This document shows, one piece after another, positions 28,677-40,410 of a stretch of 64,000 bases of DNA (the stretch's first letter is position 1; every line of letters begins with the position of its first letter). Below the pieces are notes generated by a model. That model made no database searches. It worked only from the letters and a program-made list of their open reading frames with translations, and was not told the DNA's origin. Source of the stretch: Wuchereria bancrofti (lineage: Eukaryota > Nematoda > Chromadorea > Rhabditida > Onchocercidae); assembly GCA_005281725.1 (NCBI GenBank), contig SSBO01000003.1, positions 6,076,495 to 6,140,494 of the forward strand, written 5' to 3'. Position numbers and translations under genes: made by a program.

Positions 28677-29855
28677 ATGATTCCAGCGATGCGTGAAAAT
28701 GAAGCAATTGAAATGTCGAACTATAGCAATGTCACCGATGTTTCAAGCAGGTGAGCAGATGGAACTGCTTCCCAGCACTGATGATTAAATCAGTGAGCTT
28801 CCCTTCTGGAGATTACTTTTTGTTTGAGTTGCTAACTTTCTCATTCGTTAAATTTTCGATTATAGTTTATCACAATGAAATTTTTACTTGATTCACAAAA
28901 TTTTTGAATATTTTTGTAGATTCGCAGAAACTTATAATGATTCGTTAACTCTAAAGTTAAAAATTTGGTGGTGGAATTTGACGAAAAAACAACGACGATT
29001 TTACATTAGTTCATTGTTGATCTTTGTTATATTATTTACAGTTGTTATTACAACTATATTCATGCAACGTACATCCGATGATTCATATAAGTAAGTATAT
29101 AAAGTTTAAAACTACTAAAGTTTTTAGTTTTAAATCTAAATTTCCTCAGCTTTTCAATTTTGACTTTATTGGAAATTATTGTAAGTACCTGATTAAAAGC
29201 TCTCCTGATCTCGCAAGTTAGAAAGTTTACAAGTGGTTTGATTTTTTGTAATTCTTGGAAGATACGTAGATTAATTAATTTTAGGTAAAGAAAATATTTC
29301 CCTATACTAAATGAATTAATAATTTCTTGATACTGGAGAATGATTGTAGAACTTCAACAGCTATGTACACAACAACAATAACATCAGTAACTTCATCTTC
29401 GACAACAATCTCTCCGTCCATGTCAACAATTTCGACAAACACTTCTATTGTTACACTCACATTGTTAGTCCTAAGTACTGAGTACTTTTTCAAACGACAT
29501 AAATCATTCACATTGTCCCATTAGTTCCTTCTTTTTTGTATAAAACTGAAATTATGACTCGGCTAGTGAAAAATCACCAACCACTCATCTTTATCTTAAA
29601 CTTATTACTGTCCTTATATTAACAAAATATGCAGTCTGTGAAACTGTATGTCACTTTTTGAAGTTCCTTCGAGGTGTTTGCATGTTTGAATTTTTTAGGA
29701 CAGCTATACCAACCACGCCGATAGCTTCGATGATTTCGAACGATTCTAAATTATCCGTTTTGAAAGAAAATTCATCGACAGCATTAAAAACGATGAATTC
29801 GACGTCCACAAAATCGACAATATTCATTAGAAATGACAAAACATCAGTGATATAA
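28677..29855 (+). CDS. Small type II membrane protein, Ser/Thr-rich ectodomain, unknown function
   Basis: I do not recognise a family. Four exons fit together in phase: 28677-28750, 28920-29090, 29350-29463, 29699-29855, giving 171 aa. Exon 1 has ATG ATT CCA and a GTGAGC donor. Exon 2 has a Trp/basic stretch (KIWWWNLTKKQRR) directly before one hydrophobic helix (about residues 54-74) with no signal peptide, so an N-in, C-out type II topology is likely. Exons 3 and 4 are very rich in Thr and Ser (TYTTTITSV-like runs, SPSMSTISTNTS), as in O-glycosylated mucin-like stalks, ending NDKTSVI. The exon 3 donor (ACATT|GTTAGT) is chosen because it alone keeps exon 4 in frame; without splicing, exon 3 reads to a stop at 29523. 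A surface or cuticle-associated glycoprotein is a guess only. AATAAA copies at 30084-30102 fit its 3' end. Confidence 0.6.
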
Positions 29856-30083
29856 ATAACATTTCTAGCGATAATTATGATATCAAGAAAGGAGCAGAGC
29901 CACCTCCAGTTGGTATTATCGTAAACCTTCTGATTAAAAGATTTAAAAAGATAGGTAAAAGAGATGTATATGAGAAGCTGTCTCCACTTATTTCTGAGAA
30001 TTCACAATGACTATTCAGTTCTACAGTTCCACTTTTTCATTGGCCACAAAGAATTTTGAGTCCTACACCTTTTTCAGTGTTAG

Positions 30084-30102
30084 AATAAATAAACAGAATA
30101 AA
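30084..30102 (+). terminator. AATAAA cluster, candidate poly(A) signal
   Basis: Overlapping and repeated AATAAA hexamers about 230 nt after the stop of the type II membrane gene, before the convergent csa-1 gene. Confidence 0.5.
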
Positions 30103-30719
30103 TAAAAAAAATTTGTGGAAAAATGATGGCAAAAAAAAGCAGCCACACATTAAAGATCTCTTAATTAAAAGCTATAGCGATCACCTTTTCTCATCGATTT
30201 TTTTCCTCTTTTCTACCTCTAATTTCAAATACCAGAACAAATCTTTGTATAAATGTTAAGAATCAAAATTTATCAATTCCTTCATAACAACTCTTGTAAC
30301 AATACAGAAAACAAAAAGTGTCGTGTATTACAGTAAATACAGAAAGTGAAAAAAAAAATGTATATATTCCGATGTAATATTTCAGTCTAGAAAAAAAATG
30401 ATCTAAACTTCAACGACAAATTATGAAAAGAATTTTTTATTTCCATTTAATATGAAACCAGCCAATTCGAAGTACAACTGCTACTTGATTTCTTCTGAAA
30501 CATCTCTTTTGTACTTGAAAAAATATTTTTAAGGATAAAAATACAATAATCGGCAGCGACTTTTGATGACTAAAAAAACCATTACTACAAGTAACTCATT
30601 TGCAGAATACATATACAAATAAAAATGAATTAGAAAATGCCAAATTAGAAACAAAACTTAAGAAATAGCGATGAGACAATACAGTAAAAATTAAAAATAT
30701 CAAGAAAATACTAAATAAC

Positions 30720-30725
30720 TTTATT
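30720..30725 (-). terminator. Candidate poly(A) signal of csa-1
   Basis: AATAAA on the minus strand about 115 nt after the csa-1 stop at 30839-30841. Confidence 0.45.
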
Positions 30726-30838
30726 TTTTAAACATGCTGAATCCTAGATACGTAACCTGTGATGGATTTTTTTAAGTGAAGAACCACTGAATGAAGAAAA
30801 TGAAAAAAATTTACTGAAACAATAACAGTGACCATTTG

Positions 30839-33800
30839 TTACATATGACTGGGTCCTGGTGTTCCTTCTTCATCGCTCCAGTGATCTTCTTGCAATCTCG
30901 AGATTTTTTCTGACTGTTGGTCTGGAAGCTGTTCGTCCATGTCTGGACTCCAGATATGTATCATACGATCATTTCCCGAACTGATAACCTGGACCATAAA
31001 TAGTTATGTGTTCCCAAAACAGCTTTAAAAAAAAAACCTAATTTTTTAAGAAATAATTAAGTGCCTTCGCTAAAGCCCTATCTTCCCCTAGTTAAAAAAA
31101 AGACATTTAATGTCTGCAAGCACTATCTCTAACCTGATTATACTTTTGGCGATATACGCATGCGTTGACTTGTTGAAAATGACCCACAAGAAGTACGCGA
31201 AAGTTTTCTTGATCCCTCTTGTCTAGAGTTAAAATGAGTACCTCGTTACCCACAGGCGTGCAAGTACGTAAGACTCCATCATCCGAACATATATCGAAAC
31301 GAATAGATGGGGCGATTTTGGTAGTATATTCCTGAGGTAACTAGAAAAAAAAATTCGAGCTATAGTAAAGCAATGAAACTCTGTTCACTCGGAAAGTTGG
31401 AAATTTGTTACAACACCATCTGTTGTCAATACAACGGAAGCTACGGATTTTTTTTAAGAAAAACCTATGAAATTTCGGATCACATTTATTTTTTCTTAAT
31501 AAGTATATTATATAATGAGATTGAAAAAATGATCTGAGATATGTTTCGATTTTTGAAAAATCAAAAATACCCAAACATGGTTGATTATTTCCATTGTATG
31601 AGCTCTCCAGACGGTGAAAGTATGATTCAGTGACAATGAAACAAGGTACAAGCCGTCGTTTGAAAATCTCAAACCACTAATACATTCAGCACCAGAATCT
31701 TTACAGTGACACGAAAATCGGCTAGAAGGTGTCACAGTCATTAATTGGCTCCTCGCACTTCTGTAAATGACTTTAAATAGGTGAAATGTGTGTGCAGTTG
31801 TATGAAGGTGGACCAAAGAAAAAAAAACTTCCAGATTGATGCATTTTTGAAAAGATTTTAACTGATAGTACCATTTTTCCCACTTTTCCTTTCTGCTTTA
31901 GATGTCCAAATTACACTAAAGCAGTTAGAACGTATATGAAAGCATTTAGAACTGTGATCACGTCTAAGGCTAAAAAATATAATAAATGTCAGCATTATGG
32001 GAAACGTAATAAGATTGTAGATCACACCAATATGATCAGTTATAAGACATTTAAAAAACTGAATAAGAGGGGATTCAAGAAATGTTATTCTCAAAAATAA
32101 ATATCAGGGAATTACCTCTGAATATGTTAAGAGGAAACTATATAAAAATTAAAATTTCGAAGTGCATTTTATGATGAAAAGTAGAAAAAATTCTTAAATT
32201 TAGTACAGGCACTAAGCACCAATCACATGAAAAAATTATCACAATTCCGAATTTTTTACCTGACATCCCAAACCATAATGGTTCCACGAACAGAACCGCT
32301 AGTTAAAATATTTCCATTCTCTAAAGACCATCTCACCGATGAAACCCGCTCCTCTGGCCATCTCAAATTATGTGAAGAATCACCAACTCTGAAAAAACAA
32401 ACATCATGATTAAACCAATTTTCAAAACGAATTATATTATGAAATATGTCAAAAATGCAAAATTACTGCGGTGGCCAAATTACAATCAAAAGTTATGGCT
32501 GTGCAAAATTACAAGAAAGCTTCAAATAATTACGAAATCATATAGTTTAAGAGAATTGTTTTATGTTTTTAGTATAATTGATCGTTGCAATAAATGAAGT
32601 AACACTCTTCACTTGCGCAACTAACAACACACGTTAAACTCACCTGGGGTCGATAAGAATAATATTCGAGGTTAAATTTGCCACAGCTATAAGTGGATTT
32701 CGTACGAAAGCATTACACCAGTGCATTTCCGTTATTTCATTATCGAAGAAATATTCATCTATGACTTGAGTTTTATTAGCGTCCCACAGCTGAAGCAAAT
32801 TTATTGATATGTTATTGAAATTTGTAAACTGAAAAATCAACATAAATTTTAGTTTTACATTAACGAAAATTGAAATTTAAAAGAATAAAGGAGCATGAAG
32901 TAGCAATCATTTTTATGTAGAAAATCGGGTATTCAGTGACTAATGGATTTTTCTCACTCAGTGATTAATGAATTTAATATAACTTCCAATAGTTCCTTAG
33001 TCAAAGTCAATTAAGACCACTGTTTATAGTTCTCTCGCTGATATTCCAGTAATTTCAAATACTGATTACATTTCTGCCAATATGTTCCGTTTAACTGCGT
33101 AACAAGCTTATGAGAATTATATACGTAGAAATAGAACAAAGCGAATTTTTAAAACTAGATTTGTAAAGAAAAAAAGCTATGAATCAACTTCAAATTTCGT
33201 AGTGGACTAGGTACAAATGAATTATACTCAACCAGCTATAATTTATTAATTTAAATGAAAAAAAAAATGAAAACAAGCCTTCACTTTCCCAACTCTATCC
33301 GAAGATATAAATGTGCTTGTGTCCTGGGGATACCACTGACAGCACGTTATCAAAGACCCATGCAAACTGGAAAGAGCTCCAAATTAATATCAGCTATAAA
33401 ATGAAATTAAAAATCAATGCAAAAGAAGTGAACAAAAAGAAAAAAATCATCAAAATAACTTTTTAAGGCCATTTCCATAAATGAACGGACCATGCTGCAC
33501 GGCACGGAGTAACCGCATGTTCTACCCGACTCCGACTATCGGTTGGGAACGGCCTTTCCAAGTCCACGATAGATATTTCACCACGAGCTGCACCACATAA
33601 CAAGCTATAAATTTAACTCTTATATTCAAAATTTGATTTTTCCATATTTATCACTATAATATCAACAAATTCTCAAACAAACATTTGATTGAAAAATTTA
33701 TTCTATAGTGTAATTAAATTTCCTCTAAAAATTCAACTAAATTTTGGCTGACCTAAAAAACTGGTCCACACATAATTTGAGAAATAAACGAAACAACTTA

Positions 33801-34177
33801 ATATCACAGCTTAAGCAGAAAGCTAAAGATTTAAGCTAAACAATTTTTATATTTAATCTAATAAAATAGACTTTCCAAGTCAAAAAAAAAAATTTAAAAA
33901 CTTACTATCGATTATCAACGGGATCCATATCCATGCTATGTACACCTGATGCTAACGATGAGGTAAACGGTATTTGTTGTCGCCAACTGATCCTAAATAT
34001 CAATTACGTTTGAAATATCAATTACGCTCTATGCTGTGCTCCAGCAACTCAAAGCAAATGAACTTATAGACCATAAAAACATTAGGTACATAATTACCTC
34101 AAGTATTTCATTCTTTTTTCGATTACGTGTCGTTGAAGGTCGCATCTGAGTAAACCTGGACGAGCACTTTTACCCAT
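30839..34177 (-). CDS. csa-1: CSA/ERCC8-like WD-repeat protein
   Basis: Substrate receptor of the CUL4-DDB1 ubiquitin ligase in transcription-coupled DNA repair, by homology. Exons: 34177-34098, 33992-33906, 33604-33491, 33366-33279, 32789-32644, 32388-32260, 31969-31917, 31770-31577, 31340-31134, 30988-30839; about 415 aa (human 396). The N-terminal block GLLRCDLQRHVIEKRM is followed by WD units: VHSMDMDPVDNRYLLCGA, CCQWYPQDTSTFISSD with LWDAN, LRWPEERVSSVRWSL ending GTIMVWDVR (a WDxR box as in DDB1-binding receptors), LRFSNDGLYLVSLSLNHTF with VWRAH, and VISSGNDRMIHIW. The C-terminal HWSDEEG aligns with the human CSA end AWSSSDEEG and decides the identity. The exon 7/8 junction is uncertain: I used A|GTGTAA and an acceptor TTTAAAG. 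Intron 4 starts with GC (AAG|GCTTGT). The start ATG 34177 follows a candidate trans-splice AG at 34231; an in-frame stretch upstream has no ATG. Confidence 0.86.
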
Positions 34178-36755
34178 TACATTGTGCCATAAGAAATAAC
34201 GTGGCGAAAGACTTGAACCGGGAATGTTTTCTAAATCAAATTAATAGCAAGGCCCAGAATCAGTTCAAATCTAACATTAAACCATCTTTTGTTCACAGAA
34301 ATGATAGACACTGGTACACTTTTTTTTTTCTATTATCAAATCACCAAAGTAACACTGTTAAGCAAATTTCAATGTGAACCGTTATGTCGTAATGAAATTT
34401 TGCCATTTTGCGCAATGACACTGTTGTGAGTCTTGAGATCAAATGGAGTTGAAAGTATTCGTGGCAAGTGTTTCTTCCGACGATGCTGAAATCCCGAATT
34501 TTAATCAAATATCTCTTTCAAGTGAGAGTTGTCAGATCTCATTTCGTTTACTGTAGTGACCAGAAATCTATCAAAAAAGCAGCCAAAAAATTCTGTGAAG
34601 CAACCTACAACTAGGCTTAGCTTTGCTCCTAACATCCAATTCTTTGATATAGGATAAGAAAATCATACCTTGCTGGAGATCATGTGTGATTCCTTGTGCC
34701 CTTTATGAAATGGTTATGAATGTTCGTTATTCTTCCAATTCATTTCTCCTCGATAATCTCAGTGTTTAATGCCTAATTTATTTAATACTTACTTTAACAG
34801 CAAATAAAAACCCATGCAGAGAACAATGAATTATACATCGCAACCTGCGAACCTTAATACAAGGATAATGTCCACTTCCCTGTTGTCCGTCAACTTCCTC
34901 CCACAACTTATGAAAATCACTGTTTCCATTTTTCCCTTCGCGACTGATCGTGTTCTCTGTTCCCTACAATCTCGCATATTTCTCTCTGTCTTTCAGAAAA
35001 CTTTCGATTCAATATTATTCACAAACTGATCTTTTCTATCCACATTAAAATATTTGAAATGAAATAATTGACTGCTGCATGTTATTTAGATAAATAAACT
35101 CAGTGCTTAGCATAAACTCTGAACGTATATTAATTGGTGATTTCACGATATGCTAATTTAAATAAATATAATCGTTTAAATTCCGGAAAATCAAAATTAC
35201 ATTTAAAGGTCTTTGACTACAAAAGTGGATTTTGATTTAATATGAGATAGCAGTTGTTATTATCTTCAAAAATCAAAGAATCAGTTCTACATGATCACAA
35301 CCTAACAGATTGAATGTGATGATAAGGTTAAAATAATTTTAAGAGAATTAAATTACAACGGAAAATACACATAAATACTTTCATTTGCATTAATTTATTA
35401 ACTGCTATTTGTAACTACAAAAGTGGCTAAAAATGATAAATTAAATTCGGAATTGTCGATATCTTACTTAGAAGTTATGAGCATTCTGTTCCAGAATTAT
35501 AAAACGGATTCACACTGATTATAAAATGAATGGAATGGAATATTCCAATCAAATTGAAAGCTTTATTGTAAGGGACGAATTCAGCTTTTGGATATTATTT
35601 ACTTACAAATGTGAAAAATGCTCTTTTTGAATTATTTATTCTTTTTTTTTCTGTTGGAAGGAATGTAATAAATTGTTGAAAGGATTTTTTTTCCTAAAAT
35701 TCTGATAATGTACCGTGAAAATTCACAACTTCCAATTAGCTCAATGATCTACTCAGAGAGAGAATGGAATAACAGAGGCAGTTCTTTATCGTTTTCATCA
35801 TAATAACCGACCCTCACTTTATTTTTGGTTTAAACTTAATTTATCAATCTAAAAATAGAGATAAAGTTCCTGAGTATTTAGATCTCAAAAATGGACTTAA
35901 ATTCAAAGTAAAAAATAGCTACCTTTTGCAATTCATATTTCACTTTTACTTTTTCCTCCTTTACATCAGACTAGGCATAAGCCATATTCCACCATCAAAT
36001 CAAAAAGACTGGAAAATTTCTGTCATGGGCAGCTCAAAAGTGTTGCATTATTGAAGGACAGATTATTGAAAGTAGGAGGTAAAATCATCAATAGGATTAG
36101 CATTATAAGGAAATGATAACCTCAGGAACATTTTAAGGCGGTAATTTACAATTTATGTTTGGGGACACAATTATGTTCAACATGTACTTTTTAATAAAAC
36201 AAAGAAATTACATATGAACTTGTCGAAAAATTGACATAAGATTTGTTATCACTCTACAGTGTTGTAAACATTTTGCGGATGGCCAACATAACACTCGCCA
36301 ATAACAAAATAAAATTCATCAGTGGAATAAATATGACCACTGGTTCAGTAAAACTCAAATTAATTTACGTACAATACTTCTAAAATCTTCATTCGATAGT
36401 TTCATATAGGCTAGAGTTTGTGTATTTTAGTTTCGCAGTATTTAAATGAGAAGCAATTATCATATCAAATATTAAATCCTTATTTCTTGGTTTTTTTTTT
36501 GTATGCTTTTGAAGCAAAGAAACGGAAGAAAATCATAGGAGAAAAGATCTATGGGCAACAATAAATATTCAAATTGAAAATTTATTTTGTTTTGCAGAAA
36601 ACAAATAAAATAGGGAAAAATACATTAGGATAACTCGAATTTTCATGAAAATTCGATGGAACAAATTTGATGAAAGAATTCTATGAATATGAGATATTAA
36701 TAGTTGGGATTAGTGATAGAGTACAGCAAGTTGTTCTTGACACTTCTTTTTTCTT
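34178..36755. other. Intergenic between csa-1 and the carboxypeptidase gene
   Basis: This is the region upstream of csa-1 and the 3' flank of the carboxypeptidase gene. Minus-strand AATAAA at 36581-36586 is a plausible poly(A) signal of the latter. The open frame at 34814-35029 lacks family features. Nothing else recognised. Confidence 0.55.
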
Positions 36756-39700
36756 TTAAAAGGGTTTGATGAACTGCTGGATGACATAATGCATTTGCGG
36801 TGCACGCCATTGCGGTGCCATATGTCCAGCACCACGAACAGTTAGGAATGTTAGACCTTTGTACTCTGTCTTGAAGCCAGCTATCTGAGAATTGAACATC
36901 CATGGTTCTTTTCTTCGTTTCCTCTGCAAACATTAGATTGGTGTTGTGTCAACAAAAGAAGACAAACAAAATGAATGTCGCAAGGTAGCCCTGCTATCAG
37001 CTTGTCATTCACGGATTTACAATGATACTTACAACTGATATTACTCATTAATGTAAGATTTAAAAAGAATACTGGCAAATTGAGCGAAGCGGAAAACTGT
37101 TGTCCCATGATGAAATTGCATGCCATGTCAGTGTCACCATAATACAACAGCACTCGAACGCCTGCTTTGATTATTTTCTTTACGAAAGGAGCCATATCGC
37201 CGTATATTTTCTCATATGTTGTTGAGATCTGTAAAAAGATCTGTTTCTGAAGAACATTAAACCTTAATTTGAACTACTTAAATGAGTAACTGCTTATAAA
37301 CATAATGATTTGGAAACTTATGGATTGTATTATACCTACCTCATCACTACACACATCCCACCTAGGCAAATTCTCCGGAATGTGAAGCGCATGGCGCACT
37401 TCCGCATTGTTCATGTATCGGATCATTGCTGAATCGTTCATGCATGGTGCATCTGCAGAGAAGGAATTGATAGGCTAAAATGAGATTTGATTGGTACAAT
37501 ATTTGAAAAATTTTGTAAAAATGAAAAGGACTTTTGTCATTTAAGAATTATGCGTTGGAACATATTTTAGTTATGAAAGGACACACTTTGAGATTTTCAA
37601 ATTTTAAAATAAATTGCATTTTACGATAAAAAATACAGCAACTTAATATACTGGCAAAATCTGCAGAAAAATATGATTTCGTTTGATGTGTTAGAAATAA
37701 AATAGTGATAAGAAATAAACTCACTTTTAAATAGGCCAAAATAGATTTCAGTGATTTCTGCTTCTTCGCTGGCTCAGTAAGACCAAATTTCATAACACGT
37801 ATTCGGGCTTTGTTTAGCTCAGGATTTGAAATACAGTCACGATACAGATCATATGGATTTAGATTACCGGACCATATAAATTGGAAAATTTTTTGGACCT
37901 TCAAAAAACTTTGTTCGAAATTGGTAAAAAAATTAATGCAATAATAAAACAAACAAAAGAAGCGAACAAAATCACATTTTTCGAAGATTACTCTGATGCC
38001 ATTTCAAGATATTATTAATTGGTTCCTACTGCATTGGTCCCTCCTCACCTTACGGTATAATAGTAAAGATTTAAAGAGTCATTAAACCAGTGAAAGATTT
38101 TGAAAATACTTCCTAAAAAAATGACAAGCACTCCCCTTGCTTATACATTCTTTTTTGGTGACATTTGTCAGTTCACATGTGTTAATACAGCCATGACAAC
38201 ATCGGTTTTGGAGCTCATTCCACGTTTTTTCATCAACGAGTCCATGGCTGTAAGCGAAATGTATCGATGTATCGATATTTAACACCTCACTGACGTATCC
38301 ATTTCCAAGTGCGATGCCCTAAAATTCTGTATTTTGATAATTGTACCGAAACTAACGAACTATAAATTGTTTCGCAGTTTACATCTGGAAAAGAAACTTT
38401 AAATTTAGAGTATTCAATGCCCCTTCAAAAAAAAAAAAAATGCTTCTTCCAATGATTATTTATCACTCACTCGCCTCAATATTCATTTGTTCTGATAATT
38501 CCGCTTCATATTCCAATCACTATGATGTGTTATACTTTTAATAAACGTGAGCTTTTTTATAAGTACATGGTGAGTAATGACTTAATCTTAAATAGCAAGC
38601 AGTTCATAATCATCAATATACTATAAATTAATAACGGAAGTCATTCTAATAGGAAAGAAGAAAAAATGTCGAGAAGAAACCTTAAGATTCATCGGAAATT
38701 CTTCGAGACCACGAATAACAAGAACAGTTAATGTCGGTACGTAAACGCCACCATAACTTTCTCCCATGATATAGACAGAATTATTACGGAAGTCTGGAAA
38801 AGCTTTGAAAAATTCTTTGATTGCCACATAATTCTCCTCGGCTGTCTAAAAGAGTTAACTGAAAGTTAAAATAAAAACTAAAGTTCAGAATAAAATTTTG
38901 AGATATATCCTTTACTTCACTCTTCGCTATATGCTACTTCACGACAAAGCAGGACAAGAGAACGATTTGTACAGCGTTATATATTTTTGCGCCTTTGTTT
39001 TAAATCAAATGAATACTTATTCAAGTATCTGATTGGGTTATTGAATCACGTACTCGCATTAGTCATAAGGAGAAAGCAAACAAGTAGTGACGTCAACTGA
39101 TTTACAAAAACGCTTCTCCAAGAATGCATTTTAATTCCAATGAAATTAGGACCTCATAACTAATTAGTATTTCGAATTAGGTCTGTCGTGAAATTAAGTA
39201 CAAATAAATAATATAAAGCAAACAGTGAGGAAATAATAAAAGTGATTTGCTCTTCGAATCCGTGCAGAAATTTTTATCGTCCACCTTCCACTCTTCCCTA
39301 ATAAATATAACAGTAAATAGGAGTTATCTCAAACAGATTACCACTGATTATTGATTTACCAACTCTTCTGAATTTCTTTAGTTTCCTTTCAGTAATAACA
39401 AAGTGTGAACGTGAACGTAAACGTGAACGTAAACAGTATAGTTGATAGCAAATAAGAACAAAATATCGTAATCTATGTGGTAATAAAAGTTGAGAGGAGA
39501 AAATATCGTCCAAATTAAGTGATATATGATGCTGCAGTAATGATCGGTGGAGTTTCAGAACGGAACGAAAAACAGTAGTCAGAGGAATGGGATTGAATTG
39601 CCGACAGTTTTAAACATAGATTGAAAAAGTTATTTTCAAATTGCACCTGGTTATCATCGGTTTTAATAATCCCGTTGGTAGAATATGAATAACCGACTCC

Positions 39701-40410
39701 AGCAGGTGATTCTATATAAACTATAGAAGCCATCTAAAATTAATTTAATTAAGATAGTGAAAGCTACTGAACCAATTTTTCATTTTTCCAATATAGCTAA
39801 AAAAAGGATACTTTTTGAAAAAATCAGTTCATAATTAAATTCTCCAAATTATTCATTCTAACTGGCTGTGGATACCTGATTCCATGCATGAGGATTGTGA
39901 TGAAGTGTTTTTCCATCATCACTGATAAGATATGGACCCATTTCATTCAACAGGCCATCCAACGATGAACAGCCAGGACCACCATTAAACCAAAATATCA
40001 ATGGATCTTTCGTTGCATCATTTTGTGATTCCACAAACCTAATATAATATCCTTTTATTAAAGTCCATTTAATTAAGTACTGACCAGAACTTTTTATTCA
40101 AAATTGAACAACGCATCGATATGTCTAAAAGTCATTTTGCTTCAAAAATTTCCAGAATAATTCAACTCTTATAACGTGAAAAATATCTGGAAAAAAATTG
40201 ATTAAATTTTTTTAATCATATGTTTTTAGAATTTTCATGACATAAGTTAAACAGAACTTACCAGTAATGCAAATGATGGGTGTGTGAAACTTGGAAATAT
40301 CCCGAATAATGTTTAAAGTTTATCTCCATATGCTGTGCTCCCGGAAGCCCCGTTATTTCTTCCGTGTTAACAACGTGAACTAGAAGTATAAGCACTGCCG
40401 CGTGCAACAT
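36756..40410 (-). CDS. Lysosomal serine carboxypeptidase (cathepsin A-like, S10)
   Basis: Removes C-terminal residues from peptides, in lysosomes or secreted. Exons: 40410-40262, 40038-39876, 39733-39647, 38845-38681, 38318-38110, 37908-37721, 37452-37340, 37228-37073, 36923-36756; about 465 aa. A hydrophobic signal peptide ([13 protein letters not shown]) precedes HYSGYFQV. Substrate-binding [15 protein letters not shown] is in exon 2 and [11 protein letters not shown] in exon 3. The catalytic triad is visible: Ser in GESYGG (exon 4), Asp in GDTDMACN (exon 8), His in GAGHMAP (exon 9). Cathepsin A-like [11 protein letters not shown] lies in exon 5. The exon 5/6 junction is unclear: homology puts it after ECISK at 38136, where the next bases are GGGAGT rather than GT, while the nearest in-phase donor (AA|GTATTT, 38110) adds about 12 residues. 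The exon 6 end may be 37725 or 37721. A ctsa-family orthologue is likely; which one is not decided. Confidence 0.95.
39405..39434. repeat. Short ACGTGAACGTAA tandem repeat
   Basis: Alternating GAACGT and AAACGT hexamers in intron 3 of the carboxypeptidase gene. A simple-sequence tract. Confidence 0.8.

Noticed and set aside
29302..29839. Minus-strand acidic/valine-rich frames
   Set aside because: Antisense shadows of the Thr/Ser-rich exons 3 and 4 of the type II membrane gene.
34814..35029. Plus-strand 71-aa frame
   Set aside because: Isolated, no signal peptide or domain, no splice context; treated as chance.
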